Shown here piece by piece: positions 54,726 through 63,159 of a stretch of DNA of 64,000 bases. The position numbers and the translations under genes are program-made. The first letter of the stretch is position 1; every line of letters begins with the position of its first letter. The notes beneath the pieces are model-generated. The model searched no databases and was not told the origin of the DNA. It was given only the letters and a program-made list of their open reading frames with translations. Source of the DNA: JAKPAM01 sp047601745 (GTDB lineage Bacteria; Pseudomonadota; Gammaproteobacteria; Burkholderiales; Burkholderiaceae_E). Where the stretch lies: positions 5,456,001 through 5,520,000 of the forward strand of contig JASGIS010000001.1 of assembly GCA_047601745.1 (NCBI GenBank). Reading direction: 5' to 3'.

Positions 54726-57275
54726 TCAATAACGCGCCTCGAGCGCCACGCGCAGATAACGCGGCGCCCCCTTGTAGCTGCTGGCGGTCGCCAGGTAGTA
54801 CTCCTTGTCGAGCACGTTGTAGAGGTTGGCGCTGACGCTGAAGCGGCGGTCGATCGGATAACGCGCCATCAGATCGACGACCGCGTACGACGGCTGCTCG
54901 AAGCGCGCACCGTCGGGTCCCTGGTTGTCGGAGTAGATGCGGTTCTGCCAGCGCACGCCGCCCCCGACGACGAAACCGTCGGCCGCGCCGCCGAGCCGGT
55001 AAGTGGTGAACAGCTTGGCGACCGATTGCGGAATGTCGGTGTTCAGCGGCGCGCCGTCGCGGTCCTGCGTCTGGTTGCGCGCGAAGCTGGCCGCCAGTTG
55101 CCAGCCCGGCAGCAACTGCCCGGCGACCTCGAACTCGAAACCGCGCGTCTTCGTGCCGGACACCGCGCGGTAAGCCTGCGAACCGTCCGGCGCGAAGACC
55201 CCGGGGATCGATACCGCCAGGTTGTCCTGCCTGGCCTCGTAGATCGCCGCGCTGACGTTCAGCCGGTCCTCGTAGAACGCGCCCTTGACGCCCAGCTCGT
55301 AGCTGTCGCCGCGCTGCGGATCCATGTATCGGCCGTCGGTCAGGCGATTGTTCTGCGGTTTGAAGATGCTGGTGTAGCTGGCATAAGCGCTCCAGTGCCG
55401 GCTGACGTCGACCGTCAGGCCCGCATACGGCGTGAACACCCCGCTCTCGTTGCGGTCGGTGATCGTCGTCGCGCCGGTCGCGTAGGTCAGCGTGGACTGG
55501 TAGCGGCTCCAGTCGGTGACGCGGGCGCCGAGGATCAGGCCGACGCTGTCGGCCGGCTTGAAGCGCACCGTCGCATAAGCGCTGTTGATCCGCTCGTCCG
55601 ACCTGCCGCGCCCGATCGACGGGTTGTTCGGTTCGGCCGGCGTATTGCCGTCCCACGTGTACAGGTCGGCGATCATCGGATCCCAACCGGCGTGCGTCCA
55701 GTTCGTGTAGTTCGGCGTGTCGTAAAAGGTCCGCGCCATCAGCGCGCCGACGACCAGGTCGTGCTGGCGACCGAACAGCGAAAACTTGCCGATGGCGTTC
55801 AGGTCCAGGCTGTCCTGGCGCGGGTCGGCGGTCCAGCGGCCGGCCCATAGGCCGGCGCCGCTGCCGGTCGCGCGATCGGGGTAACCGCGGCTCGCGTAGC
55901 CGATCAGCTCGTCATAGACGGTCGTCGTGCGACTGACCGTGCCCTTGAGCTTCCAGTCGGCGTTCAGCGTGTGTTCGACGCCGGCGAACAGCGAGCTCAT
56001 CCGCCGGTTCGAGTACGCCCACGAGGCCGCCGCCGAATCCGAGCGGCGCCAGTCGGTGCGCGTGCCATCGGAGAACCAGCTCGGCAAGCCGTTGCGCGCG
56101 TGTCCGGTCGCGCGATGGTGCTGGTACGAGAAACCCGCATGCACGAGCGTCTCCGGCGTCACGTCGAGCTCGGCGACGCCGTACAGCACGTCGCGCTTCT
56201 CGTGCAGGCGATCGATGTAGTAGTCGTTGCGCTGCAGGGCGCCGACGAATCGCGCGCGCAACGTGCCCGCCTCGTTCAGCAGCGTCGAGATGTCGCCCTG
56301 CACGCGCTGGTGGTCCCAACTGCCGACTTCGACGCGGGCGCTGGCCGCGAAATGCGGCAACGGGCGCTTGCGGACCACGTTGATCGCGCCGGCCGGCGTG
56401 CCCACGCCGTTCATCAGACCGCTGGCGCCGCGTACCACTTCGATGCGATCGACGATCGCCAGATCGTTCGTCTGGTAGACGCTGTCGTAGTTCGAGTCGA
56501 ACTGCTGCACGCCGTCGAGCATGTAGGTGTCGACGGAGAAGCCGCGCGAATAGATCGGCGTGCTGTCGGTACCGGTGTTGCCGCCGCCGCTCAGCACCAG
56601 CCCCGGCGTCTGCACGATCGCATCGGTGAGCTGGTTCAAGCCCTGATCGTCGAGGCGCTGGCGGGTGATGACGCTGATCGACTGCGGCGTCTCGCGCGGC
56701 GACAGCGGCAGCCGCGTGGACGTCGTCGTCACCGCCGACGTGTACGAGCGCGTTCCCTCGGTGACCGCGCTGCGCTCGGGCGCGGCGCTGACCGTGACGG
56801 CCGGCAGCGTGGCGGCGGCAGCCGGCCCCGCGGCGGACGGTTCCGCGGCGGACGTGCGCGTGTCGGGCCCGGCGGATGCAATGCGGCGCAACTGATAGTC
56901 GCCGGCCGGCCCGCGAACCGCTTCGAGCCCGGTACCGGCCAGCAACGCCGCCAGGCCGGCCGCGTCGCCGTAGGCGCCTTTCAGGCCAGGGCTGTACACG
57001 CCTCGCGCCAGTTCGCTGGTACCGGCCAGCAGGATGCCCGATTCGGCGACGAAGCGGGTAAGCGCTGCGGCCAGCGGCCCGGCGGGGATGTCGTAGGTTC
57101 GCAGCGCCGCCTGCGCATGCAGCGCACCCGGCGCGGCCGCGGCGCCGGCCGCCAGTGCGGCGCACGCGAAGTGGACGGCGCCGACCAGCCGGCGCAGGCG
57201 GGGCGCCGCGCATCCGCGGCGCGAACGATGACGATCGCGGCGCGACGCGGCGCCGGACGAGGGGTGCAGGGGCAT
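54726..57275 (-). CDS. TonB-dependent siderophore receptor with signalling (STN) domain
   Basis: An 849-aa outer-membrane receptor of the FpvA/FoxA type. A long leader (about 55 residues, cleavage near LHAQA) precedes the STN domain (LRTYDIPAGPLAAALTRFVA ... YSPGLKGAYGDAAGLAALLA), which contacts an anti-sigma FecR. The plug includes RETPQSISVITRQRLDDQGL, VDRIEVVRGASGLMNGVGTP and GAINVVRKRP. The 22-strand barrel ends in an aromatic Tyr (VALEARY). FecI and FecR genes lie just upstream and macAB just downstream. Ligand is a ferric siderophore, probably hydroxamate-like, but not provable. Confidence 0.95.
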   Translation of the reverse strand: MPLHPSSGAASRRDRHRSRRGCAAPRLRRLVGAVHFACAALAAGAAAAPGALHAQAALRTYDIPAGPLAAALTRFVAESGILLAGTSELARGVYSPGLKGAYGDAAGLAALLAGTGLEAVRGPAGDYQLRRIASAGPDTRTSAAEPSAAGPAAAATLPAVTVSAAPERSAVTEGTRSYTSAVTTTSTRLPLSPRETPQSISVITRQRLDDQGLNQLTDAIVQTPGLVLSGGGNTGTDSTPIYSRGFSVDTYMLDGVQQFDSNYDSVYQTNDLAIVDRIEVVRGASGLMNGVGTPAGAINVVRKRPLPHFAASARVEVGSWDHQRVQGDISTLLNEAGTLRARFVGALQRNDYYIDRLHEKRDVLYGVAELDVTPETLVHAGFSYQHHRATGHARNGLPSWFSDGTRTDWRRSDSAAASWAYSNRRMSSLFAGVEHTLNADWKLKGTVSRTTTVYDELIGYASRGYPDRATGSGAGLWAGRWTADPRQDSLDLNAIGKFSLFGRQHDLVVGALMARTFYDTPNYTNWTHAGWDPMIADLYTWDGNTPAEPNNPSIGRGRSDERINSAYATVRFKPADSVGLILGARVTDWSRYQSTLTYATGATTITDRNESGVFTPYAGLTVDVSRHWSAYASYTSIFKPQNNRLTDGRYMDPQRGDSYELGVKGAFYEDRLNVSAAIYEARQDNLAVSIPGVFAPDGSQAYRAVSGTKTRGFEFEVAGQLLPGWQLAASFARNQTQDRDGAPLNTDIPQSVAKLFTTYRLGGAADGFVVGGGVRWQNRIYSDNQGPDGARFEQPSYAVVDLMARYPIDRRFSVSANLYNVLDKEYYLATASSYKGAPRYLRVALEARY

Positions 57276-57481
57276 GTTCCCGGATTCCTTGGTGATGAGC
57301 AGCGATATCTCGACGACTTCATCAAAGGAATCGAACGAGAGCCGCCGATCCGGAACCGGACGGACAGGAATTTTCTACGGGCGCGCGAGCGCCCCGAAGC
57401 CGGGCGCCGCGACGTCGGCCATCAGAGGCTGAGCGCTTTTCGGCCGTGCCCGAAAGGCGCGTCCGAAAAACGCACAGCCTG

Positions 57482-58474
57482 TCAGGCCTTGTCGATCGAC
57501 GTCCACCACGGCAGCGGACGACTGACGCGGATCGGCAGCGCGCGCGCCAGCATGTCGAGCACCTTGTCCGGATCGTGCAGCGGGTAGCCGCCGAGCACGC
57601 GCAGCCCGGCCACCTCGGGCGCCAGGGCGATATGTCCGGATCGGTAGCGGGACAGCTCGGCGACCAGTTCGCGCAGCGTGATGTCCTCGGCCAGCAGCAC
57701 GCCGCGCGTCCAGGCTTCGCGCCCGCGCGGCATCGGCAACGACGGCCCGACCCGCTCGTCGGTGAACGAGGTCTGGCTGCCGGCGTCGATGACGCGCGAA
57801 CCGCGGCCGCGCGCGGGCCCGACGTCGACGCTGCCCTGAGAAACCGCCACCGCCGCGCGACTCGACAGCACACGGACCGAAAAACGCGTGTGCGGCGCGT
57901 TCGGCCGGTCGATCGCGCGCAGCCGCCCGTAGCGGGTGTCGACGACCAGTGGCCGGCGCGCATCGGCCACGCCGTCGATGAGGATCTCGCCGTGCAGCAG
58001 GTCCAGCCGCCGCAGCCCGGCGCTGAAATCGACGTTGACCGCGCTGGCCGTGTTCAGCCAGAGCTGCGAGCCGTCGTCCAGCGCCCATTGGCGGATCTGG
58101 CCGGTCCCGGTCCGGTGATCGGCCAGCCAGCCGCGCGCCCAGCCGCCGACCATCGCATCGTGGTACGCGAGCCCGCCGAGCACGCCGGCGCCGGCGAGCC
58201 CGGCCAGGTTCTTCAGCGTGGCCCGCCGCGACGCGGCCGCCGGCGTGCGCCGGACGTGCAGCGCCTGCGTCGCCGCGCCCGGATCACCGCCGGCGCGCAG
58301 CGGCGCGAAACGCTGCGCGACCTGCTCGACCTGGCGCCACGCGAGCCGGTGATCGGGCGACTGCTCGAGCCACTGGCGCCAGCCGGCGTCGTCCGGCGAC
58401 GCGCGCAGGCGAGCGAACCAGTCGGCGGCCTGGCGAAGGCTGTCGAACGACGGCATCGCGGGATCAGCGGGCAT
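57482..58474 (-). CDS. fecR: FecR-type anti-sigma factor/signal transducer
   Basis: A 330-aa inner-membrane regulator. The cytoplasmic N-terminal DUF4880 domain is DSLRQAADWFARLRASPDDA, DHRLAWRQVEQVAQRF. One helix near residues 85-105 (LKNLAGLAGAGVLGGLAYHD) crosses the membrane, and the FecR domain follows (IRQWALDDGSQLWLNTASAV, RRLDLLHGEILID). A C-terminal STN-binding part ends at residue 330. Its start overlaps the fecI stop by 11 bp. It should relay the receptor's ligand state to the sigma factor. A gap of about 200 bp follows before the receptor gene, where the FecI-dependent promoter is expected. Confidence 0.93.
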   Translation of the reverse strand: MPADPAMPSFDSLRQAADWFARLRASPDDAGWRQWLEQSPDHRLAWRQVEQVAQRFAPLRAGGDPGAATQALHVRRTPAAASRRATLKNLAGLAGAGVLGGLAYHDAMVGGWARGWLADHRTGTGQIRQWALDDGSQLWLNTASAVNVDFSAGLRRLDLLHGEILIDGVADARRPLVVDTRYGRLRAIDRPNAPHTRFSVRVLSSRAAVAVSQGSVDVGPARGRGSRVIDAGSQTSFTDERVGPSLPMPRGREAWTRGVLLAEDITLRELVAELSRYRSGHIALAPEVAGLRVLGGYPLHDPDKVLDMLARALPIRVSRPLPWWTSIDKA

Positions 58475-59003
58475 CGGCCTGTCCTCCGTCGGCTCCGGCC
58501 GGCAGCGCCCCCGGCAGTTGCAGGCAGTGCAGCATCACGCGCGACAGGTACTTGCGCACCATCCGATCCGAGACGCCCAGCTCGGCCGCGATCTCGGCAT
58601 CGGTGCGCTCCTCGACCATCGCCAGCACGAACGCGCGTGCCGGCCTGGGCGGCAGCGCCGCCAGCATCGCGTCGATCTCGACCAGCGCCTGCAGGACCAT
58701 CACCCGCTGCTCGGCCGAGGGCTCGACCGCCTGCGGCCGCGCGGCCAGCGCATCGAGCCAGGCCTGTTCGATCTCGCGGCGGCGCCACAGGTCGACGCAC
58801 AGGCCCCTGGCGACGGTGCTCAGGTACGCCCGCGCGCCATCGACGCTGTCGAACTGCCGCGGCTTGAGCAGCAGCCGCACGAACGCGTCGTGCGCGAGGT
58901 CGGCGGCGTCGCAGGCATTGCCCAACCTGCGGCGCAGCCACGCCTGCAGCCAGCCGTGATGCGCGGTATACAGAGGGCCGAGGTCGGCGACATCAGGCTG
59001 CAC
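58464..59003 (-). CDS. fecI: FecI-type ECF sigma factor
   Basis: A 179-aa ECF sigma. Region 2 is AADLAHDAFVRLLLKPRQFD ... ARAYLSTVARGLCVDLWRRR; region 4 is LAALPPRPARAFVLAMVEER, TDAEIAAELGVSDRMVRKYL. This is the iron-starvation FecI subgroup (HDAFVRLL and ARLTIDL-like VARGLCVDLWRRR). It begins at GTG 59003 with AGGGA just before. A Fur-box-like sequence at 59018-59036 suggests iron repression. It should transcribe the downstream TonB receptor-macAB operon. Confidence 0.94.
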   Translation of the reverse strand: MQPDVADLGPLYTAHHGWLQAWLRRRLGNACDAADLAHDAFVRLLLKPRQFDSVDGARAYLSTVARGLCVDLWRRREIEQAWLDALAARPQAVEPSAEQRVMVLQALVEIDAMLAALPPRPARAFVLAMVEERTDAEIAAELGVSDRMVRKYLSRVMLHCLQLPGALPAGADGGQADAR

Positions 59004-59017
59004 GGATCCCTACCATC

Positions 59018-59036
59018 AAGAACGATTCCCATTCCC
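59018..59036 (-). promoter_or_regulatory. Fur-box-like sequence before fecI
   Basis: Read on the minus strand, GGGAATGGGAATCGTTCTT matches the 19-bp consensus GATAATGATAATCATTATC at 12 positions, with the AATG/AATC/TT core kept. It lies 15 bp before the fecI start in an AT-rich spot of otherwise GC-rich DNA. Candidate only. Confidence 0.5.
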
Positions 59037-59176
59037 ATTTTAACAACTTCGGCTGCGGGCCCGTGAAACGCCCTGCCCGCGCCAGGGCCGCCCCGGCTCC
59101 CGCATCGGCCGCCCCGGCCCTCATATCGGCCGGCCCGGTGCCGGCGAGCGGGGCGCGGACCGCCCCCTGTTACCTC

Positions 59177-59206
59177 GACACCCGAATGCCACGTTCCTCG
59201 GGTGTC
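59177..59206. terminator. Hairpin after the VWA gene
   Basis: GACACCCGA (59177-59185) and TCGGGTGTC (59198-59206) pair perfectly over 9 bp, 6 bp beyond the stop of the VWA gene. No T-run, so Rho-independent action is uncertain. Confidence 0.6.
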
Positions 59207-59212
59207 CTGGTA

Positions 59213-60957
59213 CTAGCGAGCCGCCGCGAGCCGGCGGCTCATCGATGCCAGCCGTGCCGGCAGGCTGCGCGGATCGTCGACGATGCCGTAGTGACGCCAG
59301 CCGAAGATCCGCTTCAGGCTGACCTCGGCGGCGCCGTCGACCGCCAGGCAGGCGACGCGCACCCCGGCGTCGCGGGCCTGCATGACCGCCTGGCGGGCAT
59401 CCTCGATCAGATACCTCGGGTCATGCACGTCGATGTCCGAGGGCGCGCCGTCGGTCACGACCAGGACGGCCCGCTGCCCGACGGGTTCGTCGGCCAGCCG
59501 GCGGATCGCGTGACGCAGCGCGGCGCCCAGGCGCGTCGAGTAGCGGCCCCGCATCGCCTCGATCGTCGCGCGGATGCCTTCGTCGAGCGGACGGCCGAAA
59601 TCGAGCAGGCGGTAGTAGCGGACCTCGGCGCGCGTGTTCGACGAGAACCCGTCGATCGCCAGCCGGTCGATGCCGCCGGCGTTCGAGGCCGCCAGCAGCA
59701 GCGCGGCCCGCTTCTCGATGTCGAGCAGCGCCTGGCCGCCGGCACCGATGTCGTTCGCCGAGGCCGACAGATCGAGCAGCACCAGCACGCTGGCCGGCCG
59801 CGGCCCCCTGCCCGGGCGCACGAACAGGCGCGCGTCCGGCCGCAGTCGCAGGCGGCGGTCGACCCACACGTCGATCGCCGCCTCCAGATCGATGTCGTCG
59901 CCGTCCCACTGCCGGCGCAGCCGCCGCGCGCGGTCGATGCCGTGAACGCGCGGCAGCGCGAGCGGCGCGATCCGCCGGCCGTCGGCCGAATCGACGCCGC
60001 GCGAGGCCGAAGATCCTGCCGTACCGGCCGTCTCTCGATCACCGTGCACCAGTCGGGCCGCAGGCGCTCCAGCCGATGATCCCATTCGGGATAGCGATGG
60101 CGGCCGATCGTCGCGCCGTGCTGATCCCGGCCTTCGTCCTCGTCTTCGCCGTGGCCTTCGTCCTCGTCCTCGTCCGCATCTGTATCTGCATCAGCATCAG
60201 CATCAGCATCTGCGTCCGCGCGCCCGCTCCGTATCGCGTTGCGCGCCTGCCCGCCGCCGGCGGCCGGCGACGGGGCCGCGGCCCGCCCGTGCTGCAGCAC
60301 GATCGCCTCGTCGTCCGGCGCTTCGGCCTCGCCGAAATCCCACAGATGACTGTTGTCGTCGCGATGAAGCGCCGGTGCCGCATACGCGCGCGGCTCGAAG
60401 CGCACGCGCATCTGGCCCAGGTCGTTCGCGAGGATCGACGCGATCGCGCGGAAGGCGTGCTCGTCGTGCAGGCCGGCGTTCGCCGCCGTTTCGTCGAACA
60501 GCCGGCGCGCCTTGTCGACCCAGTGGTTGCCGTCGTGCGACCCGGGTATCGCCAACGCGCGATCCATGCGCGCGATCAAGGCCTCGAAGCGCAGGTCCAG
60601 CGGATCGGGCGCCGACGCCAGCGATTCGGCGAACCAGCCGCGCACGCCGGGAAACTCGCGGCCCAGCAGCCGTTCGACGCGCGCGTCCTCGATCGCCGAG
60701 ATCACCGCGATGCCCATCGGCGTCAGTCCCCGCGCGCGACGGCCGGGCGTCGAATGGCGCAGGTGGGCGACCGCGTGCGCGACCATCGCTCGACGCACGC
60801 GCGCGTCGCCGACGCCATCGGGCAGCAGCAGGCTGGTGCCGGCGAGCACCGCGCGCCGGATCGGCGATCCCGCCAACGCTTGCACCCGCAGGTCGACGCC
60901 GGACAATCCGCGCGCCATCAGCGCCAGCGCGGCCAGGTCGCCGCCCTCGCCCGTCAT
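59213..60957 (-). pseudogene. CbbO/NorD-like VWA-domain protein with a -1 frameshift
   Basis: The frame opens at 60957 (MTGEGGDLAALALMARGLSG), overlapping the ATPase stop by 4 bp. It reads a CbbO/NorD-type N-terminal half (ARVERLLGREFPGVRGWFAE; YPEWDHRLERLRPDWC) through an acidic Asp-Ala/Glu-Asp repeat. After DWCTVIE (about 60030-60045) the family sequence continues in another frame: RRLRRQWDGDDIDLEAAIDV, the MIDAS motif LLDLSASAND, and VVTDGAPSD to the stop at 59213. The total of 1,745 bases is one short of a multiple of three, so a single-base deletion explains it. It could be a real mutation or a sequencing error. Intact, it would pair with the MoxR-type ATPase. Confidence 0.82.
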
Positions 60958-61799
60958 CCGAACTGGGCGTCGACGAAACCGCGCAGCGCGCTCGCCATGT
61001 CGGGGTCGTCGGTCAACGCGCGCGTCATCGTCATCTCGCAACTGTCGTGCGGCGTCACGCCGTCGCGGATCAGCGTCGCCGCGTAGATCAGCATCCGCGT
61101 CGAGATGCCTTCGTCCAGGCCGCGATGCCGCAGCTCGCGCGAGCAGCGCGCGATCGACACCAGCCTGGCCGCCAGCTCGACCTCGACCCCGGCCTCGTGC
61201 GCGACGATCCGCGTTTCGTGCCCGGCGTCGGGGTAATCGAACTCCAGCGCGGCGAAACGCTGGCGGGTCGAGGGTTTGATGTCCTTCGCACGGCTCTGGT
61301 AACCCGGGTTGTACGACACCACGAGCTGGAAGTCCGGATGCGCGCGCAGCAGCTCGCCCTTCTTGTCGAGCGGCAGCATGCGGCGCGCGTCCGTCAACGG
61401 ATGGATGACCACGGTCGTGTCCTGCCGCGCCTCGACGACCTCGTCCAGATAGCAGATGCCGCCGTGGCGCACGGCCAGCGTCAACGGACCGTCGTGCCAC
61501 GCGGTCCCGTTCGCGTCCAGCAGATAACGCCCGACCAGATCGGCGGCGGTCATGTCCTCGTTGCACGCCAGCGTGACCAGCGGGCGGCCCAGCCGCCACG
61601 CCATGTGCTCGACGAAACGCGTCTTGCCGCAGCCGGTCGGCCCCTTGAGCATCAACGGCAGCCGATGCCGGTAAGCCTGCCGATACAGCGCGACCTCGTT
61701 GCCCGACGGTCGATAGTACGGTTCTTCGTCGATGCGGTAGGCGGCCAGCGGGTCCGCGTCCGGCGCCCCGCCCGGCCGCCCGCTCGGCGGCCCGCTCAT
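60954..61799 (-). CDS. MoxR/CbbQ/NirQ-type AAA+ ATPase
   Basis: A 281-aa chaperone-like ATPase. Walker A is LKGPTGCGKTRFVEHMAWRL (about residue 54), Walker B GGICYLDEVVEARQDTT, sensor 1 VVSYNPGYQSRAKDIKPSTR, then RQRFAALEFDYPD. The CbbQ/NorQ branch works with a VWA partner (CbbO/NorD) to activate or remodel an enzyme, such as Rubisco or nitric oxide reductase. It overlaps amiE by 4 bp (ATGA) upstream and the VWA gene by 4 bp downstream, so its client is plausibly the amidase or a linked protein; that is inference. Confidence 0.94.
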   Translation of the reverse strand: MSGPPSGRPGGAPDADPLAAYRIDEEPYYRPSGNEVALYRQAYRHRLPLMLKGPTGCGKTRFVEHMAWRLGRPLVTLACNEDMTAADLVGRYLLDANGTAWHDGPLTLAVRHGGICYLDEVVEARQDTTVVIHPLTDARRMLPLDKKGELLRAHPDFQLVVSYNPGYQSRAKDIKPSTRQRFAALEFDYPDAGHETRIVAHEAGVEVELAARLVSIARCSRELRHRGLDEGISTRMLIYAATLIRDGVTPHDSCEMTMTRALTDDPDMASALRGFVDAQFG

Positions 61800-62833
61800 C
61801 GATGCGTGGCCGGCGCGTTCGGAATGCCTTCGATCGGACACTCCGGCGTGCCGACGGTGCTGCGCGTGAACGACTCCACCATCTCGCGCGTGCCCTCCGG
61901 ATCGTTGACCCACTTCGCGTAGAAGCCGTACGGGCAGGCCGCGACGCCGCGGTCGCCGTCGCCCGAGTTGATCATGCCCGTGTAGCCGCGGTGCACGAGC
62001 TTGAACAGGTGGTTCTGCGACTGGCCGTTGCGGCGCGCGTCGCGGATCAGGCTCATCGACAGCTCGGCGTACTGGATGCCCATTTCCTCCTCGCCGCATT
62101 CGCCGAGCGTGCGCCCGTCGAAACCGATCAATGCCGAATGGCCGAAGTACGAATACACGCCGTCGAATCCGGCCGCGTTGGCGACCGCCACGTACGTGTT
62201 GTTCATGAAGGCCATCGCCTTGGACACCATGATCTGCTGGTCCTTGGCCGGATACATGTAGCCCTGGCAGCGGACGATCAGCTCGGCGCCGCGCATCGCG
62301 CAGTCCCGCCAGATCTCGGGGTAATTGCCGTCGTCGCAGATGATCAGGCTGATCTTCATGCCCTTGGGGCCGTCGGAGACATAAGTGCAGTCGCCCGGAT
62401 ACCAGCCCTCGATCGGCACCCACGGCATGATCTTGCGGTACTTCTGGACGATCTCGCCCCGGTCGTTCATCAGGATCAGCGTGTTGTACGGCGCCTTGTT
62501 CGGGTGTTCTTCGTGGCGCTCGCCGGTCAGCGAGAACACGCCCCAGACCTTGGCGCGGCGGCAGGCGTCCGCGAAGATCGCGGTCTCTTCCCCGGGGACC
62601 ATCGACGCGGTGTCGTACATCTCCTTCGCGTCGTACATGATGCCGTGCGTCGAATACTCAGGGAAGATCACCAGATCCATGCCCGGCAGGCCCTTCTTCA
62701 TGCCGACCAGCATCTCGCCGATCCGGCGGGCGTTGTCCAGCACCTCGGCCCGGGTATGCAGCCGCGGCATCTTGTAGTTGACGACCGCGACGCCGACGCA
62801 ATCGTTGCTGCTCGAGATATCTCCGTGTCTCAC
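61796..62833 (-). CDS. amiE: Aliphatic amidase
   Basis: A 345-aa nitrilase-superfamily enzyme hydrolysing short aliphatic amides (acetamide, propionamide) to acid and ammonia; its length matches the 346-aa Pseudomonas AmiE. The start region RHGDISSSNDCVGVAVVNYK is near-identical to AmiE as I recall it. The triad is Glu in VIFPEYSTHG, Lys in KYRKIMPWVP and Cys in LIICDDGNYPEIW. It begins at GTG 62833 with AGGAG before it. A complete intrinsic terminator (62854-62888) precedes the ribosome site, so expression probably needs antitermination. It is coupled to the ATPase gene. Confidence 0.97.
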   Translation of the reverse strand: MRHGDISSSNDCVGVAVVNYKMPRLHTRAEVLDNARRIGEMLVGMKKGLPGMDLVIFPEYSTHGIMYDAKEMYDTASMVPGEETAIFADACRRAKVWGVFSLTGERHEEHPNKAPYNTLILMNDRGEIVQKYRKIMPWVPIEGWYPGDCTYVSDGPKGMKISLIICDDGNYPEIWRDCAMRGAELIVRCQGYMYPAKDQQIMVSKAMAFMNNTYVAVANAAGFDGVYSYFGHSALIGFDGRTLGECGEEEMGIQYAELSMSLIRDARRNGQSQNHLFKLVHRGYTGMINSGDGDRGVAACPYGFYAKWVNDPEGTREMVESFTRSTVGTPECPIEGIPNAPATHR

Positions 62834-62853
62834 GTCCGTTTCTCCTGAAAACG

Positions 62854-62888
62854 AAAAAGCCCGACCCGGCGTCCATGCCGGCTCGGGC
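62854..62888 (-). terminator. Attenuator-type terminator in the amiE leader
   Basis: On the minus strand GCCCGA-G-CCGGC, loop ATGGAC, GCCGG-G-TCGGGC is followed by TTTTT (62858-62854), a textbook intrinsic terminator (11 bp with one mismatch). It ends 20 bases before the amiE GTG and just before AGGAG. Upstream the leader holds GCCCCGA...TCGGGGC and CGCCGG...CCGGCG hairpins, so alternative pairing is possible. In P. aeruginosa amiE is controlled by AmiR antitermination at a similar leader. Confidence 0.85.
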
Positions 62889-63159
62889 CCTGTTGCCCAT
62901 GCCCCGCCGGCGGAACCGGCGACGGGGTCGAAGACCGCGCGCGAGCGCTCGACCTGCCCCGACCATACCCGGGCGTTCGGGGCGCAGACATACGTCATCC
63001 GCCGCATTGACAGCCCGCCGGCGGGCGCGGCAGTTGCGTCGTACGAGCCCGCCCCGGCCGTGCACGGTGTCAGCTAAAGTGCTGTCGAGAAACATGACAT
63101 TGGGCGGTACCGGTTCGCGCGAATCGATTCGGCGTGACGGATCCCAAGGAGGAGCAACA

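Noticed and set aside
60000..60050. Programmed -1 ribosomal frameshift in the VWA gene
   Set aside because: No X-XXY-YYZ slippery heptamer or obvious downstream pseudoknot is seen; a single-base deletion or sequencing error is simpler.
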